A stretch of DNA of 64,000 nucleotides from Clostridia bacterium (lineage in GTDB: Bacteria > Bacillota > DSM-521 > Neomoorellales > Neomoorellaceae). The stretch's first letter is position 1, and each line of letters begins with the position of its first letter. Made by a program: the position numbers and the translations under genes. Location of the stretch: contig JASKKH010000004.1 in assembly GCA_030154265.1 (NCBI GenBank), forward strand, positions 1-64,000, in the 5' to 3' direction. Positions 1-8,954 of this stretch are shown here, piece by piece. The notes beneath the pieces were generated by a model. The model searched no databases. It had not been told where the DNA came from and was given only the letters and a program-made list of their open reading frames with translations.

Positions 1-247
1 CAAAACCTTTAGAGGATGCCTGTAATGTACCGCTAACTAGACCCATCTTCTCCGGTAACCCGTATCTATCTGAACGAGTTCTGACAATATACCCTTCCTG
101 TTCTAATGTTCCTAAAAGTTCCAGGAAGGATTGTTTATCTTCTAAGTTTAATTCTTCTATTAACTCTTCAACTGTAAGAGGCCGATAAGACCGTTTCTTC
201 ATTAGGGAAAGTAATTCTTTCGTATCCATAAAAGTTCCCTTCTTCAT
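1..247 (-). CDS. rnr: Ribonuclease R, N-terminal part (cut by window edge)
   Basis: About 82 codons are present; the rest lies beyond base 1. RNase R is a processive 3'-5' exoribonuclease that degrades structured RNA and takes part in trans-translation quality control. The visible part is the N-terminal winged-helix segment (RPLTVEELIEEL, then LGTLEQEGYIVRTRSDRYGLP) leading toward the first cold-shock/OB domain (MGLVSGTLQA). I chose the ATG at 247 because an AGGAAGG ribosome binding site lies 8 nt upstream; a second in-frame ATG at 229 has a weaker site. Position downstream of secG matches the usual secG-rnr linkage. A terminator precedes it, so it probably has its own promoter. Confidence 0.9.
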   Translation of the reverse strand, partial: MKKGTFMDTKELLSLMKKRSYRPLTVEELIEELNLEDKQSFLELLGTLEQEGYIVRTRSDRYGLPEKMGLVSGTLQASSKGF

Positions 248-300
248 CTATGTATCCTTCCTATTATATGTTCATTAAATATAGTATTAAACATTTATGT

Positions 301-330
301 ACAAACAAAAAACACCCGGAAACACCGGGT
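301..330 (-). terminator. Rho-independent terminator after the HD-domain gene
   Basis: On the minus strand a 6-bp stem (ACCCGG/CCGGGT, 314-330) with a 5-nt loop is followed by a T-rich run. It lies just past the HD gene stop and before the rnr start, so it separates the secG-HD unit from rnr. Confidence 0.75.
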
Positions 331-337
331 ATTCATT

Positions 338-889
338 TTATAAACCTAAGTCTTTGGCTATACTCTTCATCGCTTCTAAACCTATGTGCATGAAGTCCTC
401 TAGGGAAAGTCCTAAATCACTACAACTGGCAATAATTTCTCTGTTGGCTCCACGGGCAAAAGATTTTTCGTTAAAACGATTAAGTAAAAAAGGAACATTA
501 ATAACCGCAAGCTTCTTTTCAGGATGAATTAAGGCTGCTGCCACAATCAATCCAGTAAGGGGGTCAGTACAATAAAGAGCTTTACTCATTAAATCTGGCC
601 GTGGTAAGCCATGATGCCCATTATGCGCTTTAACAGCATAAATAACATCTTCAAGCAACTGTTCTTTGGCCAGCATTTCAGCCCCCATTAAACTATGTTT
701 TTCAGGATCATCTTTTGTATATTCATAATCTATATCATGAAGTAAACCTGCCAAAGACCATTTTTCTTCATCTTCACCAAAGTGTCTAGCTAGTGCCTTC
801 ATTACAGCTTGTGCTGCCAGACAATGCTTTTGTAAGTTTTTATTTTTTAAATTCTTTTTTAATAATTGTAGAGCTTCTTGCTCTGTCAT
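338..889 (-). CDS. HD-domain (HDIG-type) metal-dependent phosphohydrolase
   Basis: 183 aa. HD-superfamily proteins bind divalent metals through conserved His/Asp and cleave phosphoester bonds. Visible are the HD core GLLHDIDYE (about residues 48-56), a second histidine region AHNGHHG (about 88-94) and a third CTDPLTG (about 107-113), as in the HDIG family (TIGR00277). The substrate cannot be told; small stand-alone proteins of this type are usually nucleotide phosphohydrolases of unknown physiological role. The ATG at 889 is preceded by a GGTGG site. It lies 42 nt downstream of secG and is probably co-transcribed with it; a terminator follows. Confidence 0.8.
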   Translation of the reverse strand: MTEQEALQLLKKNLKNKNLQKHCLAAQAVMKALARHFGEDEEKWSLAGLLHDIDYEYTKDDPEKHSLMGAEMLAKEQLLEDVIYAVKAHNGHHGLPRPDLMSKALYCTDPLTGLIVAAALIHPEKKLAVINVPFLLNRFNEKSFARGANREIIASCSDLGLSLEDFMHIGLEAMKSIAKDLGL

Positions 890-931
890 TATTTGCCACC
901 ACCATAGAATTAAGCATCTTTTAAAAAACTA

Positions 932-1159
932 TTATATTATAACTGATAAAATTATAGTTAATACTATAAAAATTCCTGCCAGAATTGCCGAAAGTTTGTT
1001 AAGAAATTCGTCAATCCCTTTTTTCTTTCCGAAAAGAGCTTCAGCTCCACCACCTATGGCTCCAGACATGCCTGCACCTTTACCTGACTGTAATAATACT
1101 GCCCCAATTAGACCTAGTGCTACTAATATATCAAGAACCAATACAATTGTATACAGCAA
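932..1159 (-). CDS. secG: Protein translocase subunit SecG
   Basis: 75 aa membrane subunit of the SecYEG channel that assists SecA-driven export. Two transmembrane helices are visible (about residues 3-22 and 55-74), separated by the signature GAGMSGAIGGGAEALFGKKK, which is typical of SecG. I chose the TTG start at 1159 because GGGAGGTGA sits 5-7 nt upstream; a GTG that would lengthen the protein lies inside that ribosome binding site and is unlikely to be used. SecG normally follows eno in Clostridia; here the enolase gene is about 16 kb away, with a glycan island between them. Confidence 0.92.
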   Translation of the reverse strand: MLYTIVLVLDILVALGLIGAVLLQSGKGAGMSGAIGGGAEALFGKKKGIDEFLNKLSAILAGIFIVLTIILSVII

Positions 1160-1341
1160 AAAATTCACCTCCCTGTTACGCACCGTAACGCCATAATTTT
1201 AACAAATAAATACCCATCTAAGCAAGAAAAACTAACTTTTATTACCTTTATAGCCAATGTTTCAAATCTATATAAACTTTTTGAGGAGGACTTTATTAAA
1301 ACTAACTGTTTATGATATATTTAAGAAAAAATTTGCTTGTT

Positions 1342-1365
1342 AGTAAAGTAAATAGTATCTTTACT
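1342..1365. repeat. Inverted repeat in the secG/ylmH divergent spacer
   Basis: Seven-base arms AGTAAAG and CTTTACT with a 10-nt centre lie about 55 nt upstream of the ylmH start. It could be an operator or a leader hairpin. The spacer between the divergent secG and ylmH genes must hold promoters for both, but I cannot assign convincing -35/-10 pairs. Confidence 0.35.
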
Positions 1366-1418
1366 TTTAGAAACTAATACTAACTCAAAATATATTCTTT
1401 TTAAGAACAGGAGGAAAA

Positions 1419-2171
1419 ATGTCACAAGAAAAAAGGCAATGGCTCTGGGCCCGTCTTGAAGACCTAGCCAGACAGGCAGAACATAGTGTCCGGTTCACCG
1501 GTTTCTTAGACCCAGCAGAGCAAATGGAAGCTAAGGCTTTTTTTAATCAAAATAAACAAGTTAACTTTGCATTTAATGGTGGGTATTTAGAGGCAGAACG
1601 GAAAATAGCCATCATTTATCCTGATTATATTGAACCTAAAAATATCGAACTACCCTTAGCTAACTTAATTATAACTTGGAATGAACGTTTTAATAGCCCG
1701 AATCACCGAGACTTTTTAGGAGCTCTTTTAGGAACAGGTTTACGCCGTGAAGTAATAGGTGATATTATTGTTGGCAAAGGTCGCTGTCAAGTAATTATAT
1801 TTACCGAAAGTGGCTCTTTTCTGGAATTTAATCTTACTGAAGTAGGTAAAACACCAGTAAAGGCCTCCCTTGAACCTCTGTCTAGTCTAGAAGTTCCTCC
1901 TCGTAAAGTAAAGGTTATAAAGGCAACTGTTACCTCACCCCGACTGGATACCTTACTTGCTAAGGCTTTTGGCCTTTCCCGCAGCAAAACCATCCCTCTA
2001 ATTAAGGGAGGACAGGTAAAACTTAACTGGCAAGAAGAAACTAACCCCGACCGCAAAATAGATGATGGTGATATACTATCACTAAGGGGTCACGGAAGGG
2101 CCACAGTAAAATCTATTGGTGGTAAAACTAAAAAAGGAAGATTAAACGTTCTATTAGAAAGATGGTTATAA
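1419..2171 (+). CDS. ylmH: YlmH-type S4-domain RNA-binding protein
   Basis: 250 aa. The C-terminal S4 RNA-binding domain starts near residue 172 (SPRLDTLLAKAFGLSRSKT, then IKGGQVKLNW and KIDDGDILSLRGHGR). The N-terminal about 165 residues match the YlmH fold. YlmH is usually in the division cluster ylmE-F-G-H-divIVA; family work links such S4 proteins to ribosome-associated quality control, so a role on stalled 50S particles is a reasonable inference. Start: ATG with AGGAGG 5 nt upstream. It is the only clear housekeeping gene on the plus strand here and stands alone, converging on the rfbH gene with just 15 nt between the stops and no visible bidirectional terminator. Confidence 0.85.
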   Translation: MSQEKRQWLWARLEDLARQAEHSVRFTGFLDPAEQMEAKAFFNQNKQVNFAFNGGYLEAERKIAIIYPDYIEPKNIELPLANLIITWNERFNSPNHRDFLGALLGTGLRREVIGDIIVGKGRCQVIIFTESGSFLEFNLTEVGKTPVKASLEPLSSLEVPPRKVKVIKATVTSPRLDTLLAKAFGLSRSKTIPLIKGGQVKLNWQEETNPDRKIDDGDILSLRGHGRATVKSIGGKTKKGRLNVLLERWL

Positions 2172-2186
2172 AAATAACAGATACAT

Positions 2187-3541
2187 TTATTTTCTATCCC
2201 TAACAAACTTCTTAATTGTTCCAACCAAAAACTCAATCATCTCATCGGTTATTCCAGGGTATACCCCAACCCAGAAAGTTTGATTCATAATTATGTCTGT
2301 ATTTTTCAGTTCACCAATAACTCTATACCCTTTACCAGTTCGTCTCATTTCATCAAAGCAAGGGTGTTTTATAAAGTTACCTGCAAAAAGCATTCTTGTC
2401 TGTATTCCATGATTTTCAAGGTAATTTACTATTTCATCCCTGGTAAAACCTGCATTTTCTTTCATCGTTAATAAAAATCCAAACCAACTGGGATCTGAAT
2501 TTCTAGTAATTTCCGGCAAGACAAATACATCAGACATATCAGCCAAACCATCTCGTAATAGATTCCAGTTCCGTTTTCTGGCTTCTATAAAATCAGGTAA
2601 TTTTTTAAGCTGAGCACATCCTATAGCCGCCTGCATATCAGTTACTTTCAAGTTATACCCAAAATGAGAGTAAACATATTTATGATCATAACCATAGGGA
2701 AGCTCTCCGAACTGCTGCTTAAAGCGCTTTTTACAGGTATTGTCATATCCCGGGGAACACCAGCAATCTCGCCCCCAGTCCCGAAATGATTCAACCAAAC
2801 GTTTAATCTGAATATCATTCGTGTAAACGGCTCCACCTTCACCCATGGTTATATGATGCGGTGGATAAAAACTGGAAGTTCCTATGTGGCCAATAGTTCC
2901 TGTATATTTCCATTTTCCATTATAGAAAAACTTTGAACCCAAAGCATCGCAGTTATCTTCTATTAACCAAAGATTATACTTATCACAAAAATCTTTTACA
3001 GTCTGTAGTTCAAAAGGATTTCCAAGGGTATGAGCAAGCATCACAGCCTTTGTTTTATCAGACAATGCCTTTTCAAGTTTAGTGCAGTCTATATTGTATG
3101 TGGGAAGTATTACATCCACAAAGACAGGTATAGCTCCATACTGAATGATAGGAGCAACCGTAGTTGGAAACCCTGCTGCTACTGTAATAACCTCATCACC
3201 CTTTTTTATTCTTCTATCTCCAAGCTTTGGTGAAGTCAAGGCCATAAAAGCCAAGAGATTTGCAGATGAGCCTGAATTAGTTAAAGAACAATATTTAACT
3301 CCTAAAAATTCTGCAAATTCCTTTTCAAATTGTTCTGTATATCTTCCTGCTGTAAGCCAAAAGTCCAATGCCGAATCTACAAGTGCTGAAATTTCCTTTT
3401 CATCAAAGACACGTCCGGCATACGGAATACGGTCACCTGGGGTAAATGTGTTGTTGATTTTTTTATGTTTAACTTCAAAATATTTAATTGCCGCTTCAAT
3501 AACTTTTTTTTTAAATTTTTTTCTAATTCTATCTTATCCAT
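2187..3541 (-). CDS. rfbH: CDP-6-deoxy-4-hexulose 3-dehydratase (RfbH/E1), reading frame broken in an A9 tract
   Basis: PMP-dependent iron-sulfur enzyme removing the 3-OH of CDP-4-keto-6-deoxyglucose on the way to 3,6-dideoxyhexoses. The family hallmarks are present: His instead of the PLP lysine ([14 protein letters not shown]) and the [2Fe-2S] cysteines ([11 protein letters not shown]). The expected start is the ATG at 3541, with GGAGG 6 nt upstream, overlapping the rfbG stop by 8 nt. From it the frame reads 13 codons to an A9 run (3504-3512 on the plus strand). The family-like sequence ([14 protein letters not shown], then [11 protein letters not shown]) continues only after a -1 shift. 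An intact start for the remaining frame exists only at TTG 3368, which would delete the conserved N-terminus. Either slippage restores it, or the gene or read is mutated. The E3 reductase is not in this window. Confidence 0.85.
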
Positions 3542-4625
3542 ATGAAACCTCCATTTTAGAGTTAGAATATTCTCTTATTTGTCGTAAACATACTGTTTTA
3601 ATATCTTGATTTTCTTTATATGCTTTTGTCCATTCGATGACTTTGTCAATTGCCTGTTCCAAAGACCATTTTGGATACCAACCCAGTTTAAATTTCGCCT
3701 TTGAGCAGTCTAGCTTCAAGTAATGAGCCTCATGGGGGTAAGCCCCTTCGTTAATTTCATAAGAGGCGTTCGACCCCCATTTTTCACATATTTTTTTAAC
3801 TACCCACTCTACTGTCTTAGCATCATTATCATTGGGACCAAAATTCCATCCCTCGGAAAACTCGAGTCCATTTTCATAAAGTTTTTGTGCCAAAAGAAGA
3901 TATCCACTAAGAGGCTCTAAAACATATTGCCAGGGCCTTATAGCTTTGGGATTTCTAATTAATATTTTTTCTCCTTTTAAAAGAGCTCTGATACAGTCAG
4001 GTACTAATCTGTATTGAGCCCAGTCACCTCCACCGATAACATTACCGGCTCTTGCAGATGCCAGGCCTACTCCGTGTATATGATAATATTTCGGATTAAA
4101 AAATGAATTTCTATATGAAGAAGTTATCAGTTCTGAGCAAGCTTTACTGTTGGAATATGGGTCATAACCACCCATGGGTTCATTTTCTCTATAGCCCCAT
4201 ACCCACTCATTGTTTTTATAACACTTATCAGTTGTTACATTAATAACAGCTCTTACGCTTTTACACTTTCTAACAGCCTCAAAAAGATTTACAGTCCCCA
4301 TGGCGTTTACATCATATGTTTCCGTAGGGTTTTTGTAAGACTCTCTAACCAATGATTGTGCCGCCATATGAATTACTATTTCAGGATTAACTGCGAGCAT
4401 TGCCTTGCCTAATACATCACCATCTCTGATATCTGCAATTATTGTTTTGACAAAACTATCTATTTTACAGAGCCTAAATAGGCTTGGTTCTGTCGGTGGA
4501 TTTAAAGCATATCCAGTTACCTCAGCCCCCAGTAAATTAAGCCATAAGCATAACCAAGAGCCCTTAAATCCTGTATGACCTGTGATAAAAACCCTTTTAT
4601 TTTTCCAAAAAATTTTTTCTATCAT
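3534..4625 (-). CDS. rfbG: CDP-glucose 4,6-dehydratase
   Basis: 363 aa extended short-chain dehydrogenase converting CDP-glucose to CDP-4-keto-6-deoxyglucose. The N-terminus carries the Rossmann glycine motif (FITGHTGFKGSWL, residues 13-25). Sequences typical of the RfbG family follow: HMAAQSLVRESY, the catalytic Thr region VTTDKCY, YDPYSNSKACSE with the YxxxK pair, and AGNVIGGGDWA. Length is normal for the family (about 360). Start ATG with GGTGG 7 nt upstream. Its end overlaps the rfbH start, implying translational coupling; with rfbF (12479-11703) it brackets the CDP-sugar operon. Confidence 0.93.
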   Translation of the reverse strand: MIEKIFWKNKRVFITGHTGFKGSWLCLWLNLLGAEVTGYALNPPTEPSLFRLCKIDSFVKTIIADIRDGDVLGKAMLAVNPEIVIHMAAQSLVRESYKNPTETYDVNAMGTVNLFEAVRKCKSVRAVINVTTDKCYKNNEWVWGYRENEPMGGYDPYSNSKACSELITSSYRNSFFNPKYYHIHGVGLASARAGNVIGGGDWAQYRLVPDCIRALLKGEKILIRNPKAIRPWQYVLEPLSGYLLLAQKLYENGLEFSEGWNFGPNDNDAKTVEWVVKKICEKWGSNASYEINEGAYPHEAHYLKLDCSKAKFKLGWYPKWSLEQAIDKVIEWTKAYKENQDIKTVCLRQIREYSNSKMEVSYG

Positions 4626-4699
4626 AATAATTCCACCAATATCAATTTATTCCCATAACTTCATAAGACTTAGCTAGATAATAGTTCTCCACTAAAAAT

Positions 4700-5422
4700 T
4701 TAATCTTTGGGAAAGCTTATTCCATATTTTTTACAAAACTTTTTGTGGTTTTCTTGTTCGTAGTTTCCTTTAAAGCGTTTCCTTGTAACCATTCCATAAT
4801 GGTAGAGTACTACTTTATGGAGACACATTGGCTTGTACCCATTTCTACACATGCGCCACCAGTAGTCTACATCTTCCCAGGTGGCCACTTCAAACTGTTC
4901 ATCATAGTAACCTACTGTATCAACAAGTTCCCGGGTCATAACATAACAGGCTGCTAAAAAACCTTCAGTAGCTTCTCCTTTCGTTTCTTCAATATGCTTT
5001 TTTTTACGTTCGGGAAATGTCTTCTGATCCCCACCGAGGAGAGTATACGGACAAACACAGCCTACTTCCAGGTTTTGCTCAAGGTATTCAATAAGGTCTT
5101 CCAACCAGTTTTCTGCGAAAATAAGGTCATTGCTGATATGGGCTATATAATCTCCGGTAGCTGCTTGCAGTCCTTGATTTCCTGCTTTTGTAGTCCCTAA
5201 ATTCTGAGGATTAGTTATAACCTGATAACCTCTGAGAAAAGGAGTATCCGGCTCCAAGTTTTTGAGATACTGCGGAGTTTCATTATCAGTTGAGCCATTA
5301 TCAATCACGATCAGTTCAAAAGGATAATGGGTATATTGAAAGAGAGTTTCCAAACATTGTTTTGTGTATGGTAAATTGTTCCAAACAGGAAGATAAATAC
5401 TACAGTATTTTTGATTATGCAT
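4700..5422 (-). CDS. Glycosyltransferase family 2 (GT-A fold)
   Basis: 240 aa cytoplasmic or membrane-associated transferase. The GT2 nucleotide-binding start is clear (SIYLPVWNNLPYTKQCLETL, then ELIVIDNGSTDNE). NPQNLGTTKAGNQGL and a modified DXD-type segment (HISNDLIF, about residue 97) follow, and the acceptor-side ATWEDVDYWWRM matches the common WEDVD acid motif. It resembles rhamnosyltransferase-like GT2 enzymes in surface-glycan clusters. Donor and acceptor cannot be assigned; position inside the CDP-sugar operon suggests it may transfer the sugar made there. Confidence 0.8.
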   Translation of the reverse strand: MHNQKYCSIYLPVWNNLPYTKQCLETLFQYTHYPFELIVIDNGSTDNETPQYLKNLEPDTPFLRGYQVITNPQNLGTTKAGNQGLQAATGDYIAHISNDLIFAENWLEDLIEYLEQNLEVGCVCPYTLLGGDQKTFPERKKKHIEETKGEATEGFLAACYVMTRELVDTVGYYDEQFEVATWEDVDYWWRMCRNGYKPMCLHKVVLYHYGMVTRKRFKGNYEQENHKKFCKKYGISFPKD

Positions 5423-5460
5423 TTCTATTAATCCTCCCTTTTAGGTTTGATGTTTAACGC

Positions 5461-6414
5461 CTATGAGCCTTCAGGGGAGTCCTTTAATACCTTACAATAT
5501 TTTAAATACGGATCTTCAATTATGGTTTTTACATCAAGGATACTCAGCCTGGCCCTGTAATACTGATATAGTTCGTATATGCCTTTTTCATAGGGAGTAA
5601 ATTCATAAGGTCCAATATTTTCAAGAAGTTTACTGTTATCTCCTGTATACTCAAGATTCATACCTTCATTTAAAACGTAAACATCACTCTGAAAATCACT
5701 TATTTTATTAATAAGTTCTGCAATAGAAATTAGATCAATTGATTGGGTAGGTGTAACATTTAAATGCTTGTTTTTCATAACTCTCTTTTGGACAATACTC
5801 TCAACTATAGTCACAAAATCGTCAATATATAAGTAATCAAAGACCACATTTTGATTAATAGTAATTGGAAGATGGAGCAGATTTTTAACGATGGCATTGG
5901 AAATGAATCTGGAACAATAGTCTTCATATTTACCATAAAGACCAAATATTCGCAAACAAATAATATTATTGGACTTCTCAATGTATTTGGAAATTAGATA
6001 CTTAGAATATCCGTAATCATCAGCTGGCACATGTTTGTCAAAATAATCTTCCGGCATTTTGGGTTTATTGTGGCGCCTATCGTATTCGGCCCCGGTACCT
6101 AAATGAATCATATAAGTTTCGGGACTTAGACAGCGGACAATGTTAAAAAACATCTTCAGGTTTGTAGAAATAATGCTCGTTTCACCTTTGTCATAATTGG
6201 ATTTTCGCGTGCCACCAACACTAGCACAATGAATAACTACGTCAACGTGATTATTATTGAAAAAGCTCTCCACCGCTTCCACATCTAGAAGTTCGAGATC
6301 TGCATGTGTAGTAGCGTAGGTTGTATATCGTTCAGGCTGTTTACTAAAATATTCGGATAGATTCCGCCCAACAAAACCTCCGCAACCTGTGATCAATATA
6401 TTGATTTTACCCAT
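5461..6414 (-). CDS. NAD(P)-dependent nucleotide-sugar epimerase/reductase (extended SDR)
   Basis: 317 aa. A Rossmann motif (ILITGCGGFVGRNLSEYF, residues 6-23) and the catalytic pair YGYSK (about 154-158) identify an extended SDR, with HLGTGAEYDRR in the usual Ser/Thr region. In gene clusters with RfbF/G/H such an SDR normally reduces the CDP-4-keto-3,6-dideoxy sugar (abequose- or paratose-synthase type). Next to a TPP carboligase it could instead reduce the branched ketosugar (YerF type in yersiniose synthesis). The family is firm, the substrate inferred. Stop is 38 nt before the next gene; same operon. Confidence 0.75.
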   Translation of the reverse strand: MGKINILITGCGGFVGRNLSEYFSKQPERYTTYATTHADLELLDVEAVESFFNNNHVDVVIHCASVGGTRKSNYDKGETSIISTNLKMFFNIVRCLSPETYMIHLGTGAEYDRRHNKPKMPEDYFDKHVPADDYGYSKYLISKYIEKSNNIICLRIFGLYGKYEDYCSRFISNAIVKNLLHLPITINQNVVFDYLYIDDFVTIVESIVQKRVMKNKHLNVTPTQSIDLISIAELINKISDFQSDVYVLNEGMNLEYTGDNSKLLENIGPYEFTPYEKGIYELYQYYRARLSILDVKTIIEDPYLKYCKVLKDSPEGS

Positions 6415-6453
6415 TACATCTCACCCTCGGATCGAATTTTCATTTTTTGACTA

Positions 6454-8259
6454 TCATTCACTCCATGGCTTAATAAACATATGAGACATGAATTCTTTTC
6501 TGTCTAGGAAAGGATACAAATCCTCCAGCGGACTCGCTACCATTTTACCGTCACTTCCCATTTTAGAAGCGAGTTTGGGTTCGAGGGTTTGTTCCGGAGA
6601 CATTACTACTTCACATACCACAGCACCTTGTTCATTTAAAACTTCTCGTATTTTATCGCGCAGTTCACAATGATTAACAATTCGATGGGTTTTAAAACCA
6701 TACGCTTGAGCAATCTTAATCATATCGGGTAATCCAAGCCCACTATCCTTGTTACATCCAACGTAGTTTTTATTAAAGTAATTCTTTTGAGTATTCTTGA
6801 TGCTGAGATATCCGCCATTGTTAAAAATGAATATCTTAATTGGTAAATCATAGTTAATTATTGTTTGCAGTTCCTGAATATTAAGCTGTATTCCTCCATC
6901 ACCGGTAAGACAAATGGTCCTTTGCTTATTATTTGCTAGGCAGACACCAATACTCGATGGCAGAGAATGGCCCATTGCGCCAATCCCAACATGGGAAATT
7001 ATTCTTTGCCCCTTTTTAACCTTAAACGCTTGTACTGAAGTCGTAAAATGGGTACCCGCATTTCCTGGAATTATAATATCATCGGCAGCCAATTCATCAG
7101 AAAGAATGTCTATAAAAACAAAGGGATGGACAAAATGCTTTTCGTCTCGATATTGTTGTAACACAACTGGATATTCAGAATTCCATTTCCTACAGATACT
7201 AACCCATTCTTCTACATTGGTATTTTGAAAATTTTCTGTTTGAGTCAATAATTCTTTAATAAAATCTTTTGCATCAAAGTTGATTGGCACGTCAGGTTTA
7301 ATGTTATTTTTTTTGAGTTCTCCTTCGTCAATATCAACAATTATTTTTTTTGCTTCACGTGCAAAGGCTTTATAATTAAATCCCGTCAAACTGATATCAA
7401 GCCCTGAACCAATACTCAACAACACATCAGAGTTTTGTATAATAAAATTAGCGGCACGCTGCCCCCAATAATTGGGTCTGCCCATGTAAAGAGGATGATC
7501 ATTACCTATCAGATCCATGGCATTAAAGGTGGTCAAAACGGGAATTCCTAATTGTTCTGCCAGTTGGGTAAATTCCTCAACCGCATGAGCCAGTCGAATT
7601 CCGTTACCGGCTAAAATAACCGGCCGCCGGGCTTCTTTAAGCATGGCAACGCATTTCGCTGTTTGCTGTATAAGCAGATTCCTATCAGGCTGAGTTTTCA
7701 ATTTATCCTCGTCAAAGGAAATTAAATCCTCCTCATTTACAAGGGCAGATTGAATATCCAATGGAACATCCAGCCACACAGGCCCTGGCCTTCCTTCCTT
7801 TGCTAAAAAGACCGCTTTTTCTAAATGATACTTTACCATTTTGGGATCTTTAATCATTACTGCATACTTGGTAATGGATTTTACTATCTCAATGGGATCA
7901 GTCCCTTGTAAGCACGTTTGTCTTATTTGTTGATCTCCAATTGTATTTTCCAGCCTGAATTGGCCGGAAATAAACATGCAGGGAATGGAATCAAGCCACG
8001 CACTGGCTACTCCGGTAACGGCATTTGTACCTCCCGGCCCTGTTGTTACCATCGCAACACCGAAATTATCCGTTGCTCGCGAATAGGCAACAGCCATCAT
8101 GGCGGCCGCTTGTTCATGAAGGGCACACACGTGCTGAACCTGTTTGTTTTTGCCTAGTGAGTCAACCAGGTGCATGGCCTGCCCGCCGGGAAGCAAGAAG
8201 ACGTGTTTGATTCCTAAATCAGCTATAAACGAAACAATAAAATCTGCTATTTTAACCAT
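6454..8259 (-). CDS. TPP-dependent carboligase of the acetolactate-synthase family (YerE-like candidate)
   Basis: 601 aa with the three-domain layout of TPP enzymes. The N-terminal Pyr domain has the cofactor-activating Glu49 (HEQAAAMMAVAYS) and GPGGTN; a central DHS-like domain follows; the C-terminal PP domain has the GDG...NN binding motif (GDGGIQLNIQEL to IFNNGG, about 450-480). Housekeeping IlvB normally sits with ilvN and ilvC, which are absent. Beside rfbF/G/H the closest known role is YerE, which adds a two-carbon unit from pyruvate to a CDP-4-keto-3,6-dideoxyhexose, making a branched sugar. That assignment is inference; a carboligase acting on another keto acid of this operon is an alternative. 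Confidence 0.8.
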   Translation of the reverse strand: MVKIADFIVSFIADLGIKHVFLLPGGQAMHLVDSLGKNKQVQHVCALHEQAAAMMAVAYSRATDNFGVAMVTTGPGGTNAVTGVASAWLDSIPCMFISGQFRLENTIGDQQIRQTCLQGTDPIEIVKSITKYAVMIKDPKMVKYHLEKAVFLAKEGRPGPVWLDVPLDIQSALVNEEDLISFDEDKLKTQPDRNLLIQQTAKCVAMLKEARRPVILAGNGIRLAHAVEEFTQLAEQLGIPVLTTFNAMDLIGNDHPLYMGRPNYWGQRAANFIIQNSDVLLSIGSGLDISLTGFNYKAFAREAKKIIVDIDEGELKKNNIKPDVPINFDAKDFIKELLTQTENFQNTNVEEWVSICRKWNSEYPVVLQQYRDEKHFVHPFVFIDILSDELAADDIIIPGNAGTHFTTSVQAFKVKKGQRIISHVGIGAMGHSLPSSIGVCLANNKQRTICLTGDGGIQLNIQELQTIINYDLPIKIFIFNNGGYLSIKNTQKNYFNKNYVGCNKDSGLGLPDMIKIAQAYGFKTHRIVNHCELRDKIREVLNEQGAVVCEVVMSPEQTLEPKLASKMGSDGKMVASPLEDLYPFLDRKEFMSHMFIKPWSE

Positions 8260-8282
8260 ATTTTTTAATCACCTTTTTCCAT

Positions 8283-8954
8283 TTACAATTCTTCAAAACT
8301 GTTTATTAAAAATGAACAGTTTTGAAAGTTAAACTCTTTGTAGCTAGTTAACACACATATTACTTGCATGCCCGCAGTACGGGCAGCCATTACCCCTGAA
8401 GGACTATCCTCAAAAACAATACAGTTTGCAGGCCTGGTTCCCAGGGAATAAGCCGTTTTAAAATAAATTTCTGGGTCCGGTTTTGGATAAGTAATATCGT
8501 CCAGTGTAGTAACTGCATTAAAATATTTCCCAAGGTCAAATAACTTGAATATAGCCTGCTGATCTGCTCTGTTGGATGTCGTGGCTAAGCCCAGCTGTTT
8601 TCCTTCATAATTTAAGGAACCAAGAAATTCTTTTACACCGGGAACTAAATTAACACGGCCCGACTGCAGTAAAGAGCGATAAATCATGCGTTTATAATAA
8701 GTTAAACTTGCAACATCCGCATCATCTTTGATGTTAAGTTTTTCAACCCAGTACTTAATCACGTCTTTTTCAGGTTTTCCTCTCCATGAAACATCATCAG
8801 GGCTTAGAAAAACACCATAATGTTTCAAAAACGTTTTTTGATATGCCAGGTACTTAATTGGCTCTGAATTTATTATCACGCCGTCCATATCAAAAATAAT
8901 GCAATGAAAATAGTCAATTAATTTACGTATCTCGCTTTTACGCTCCATAATCAC
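8283..8954 (-). CDS. HAD-superfamily phosphatase (beta-phosphoglucomutase-like)
   Basis: 223 aa. Four HAD motifs are visible: nucleophile motif CIIFDMDGVI (about residues 18-27), motif II ATTSNR, the Lys of motif III (YPKPDPEIY) and motif IV VFEDSPSGV. The helical cap between motifs I and II is of the beta-PGM type. Its start overlaps the stop of the DAHP-synthase-like gene by 4 nt (ATGA), so the two are probably co-translated. The likely job is dephosphorylation of that enzyme's product or a related sugar phosphate; the actual substrate cannot be read from sequence. Confidence 0.82.
   Translation of the reverse strand: MIMERKSEIRKLIDYFHCIIFDMDGVIINSEPIKYLAYQKTFLKHYGVFLSPDDVSWRGKPEKDVIKYWVEKLNIKDDADVASLTYYKRMIYRSLLQSGRVNLVPGVKEFLGSLNYEGKQLGLATTSNRADQQAIFKLFDLGKYFNAVTTLDDITYPKPDPEIYFKTAYSLGTRPANCIVFEDSPSGVMAARTAGMQVICVLTSYKEFNFQNCSFLINSFEEL

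Noticed and set aside
6454-8259. Reading the TPP enzyme as the housekeeping acetolactate synthase IlvB
   Set aside because: No regulatory subunit ilvN and no ilvC or leu genes lie nearby; it is embedded in a CDP-sugar operon. The family assignment stands but not the branched-chain amino-acid role.
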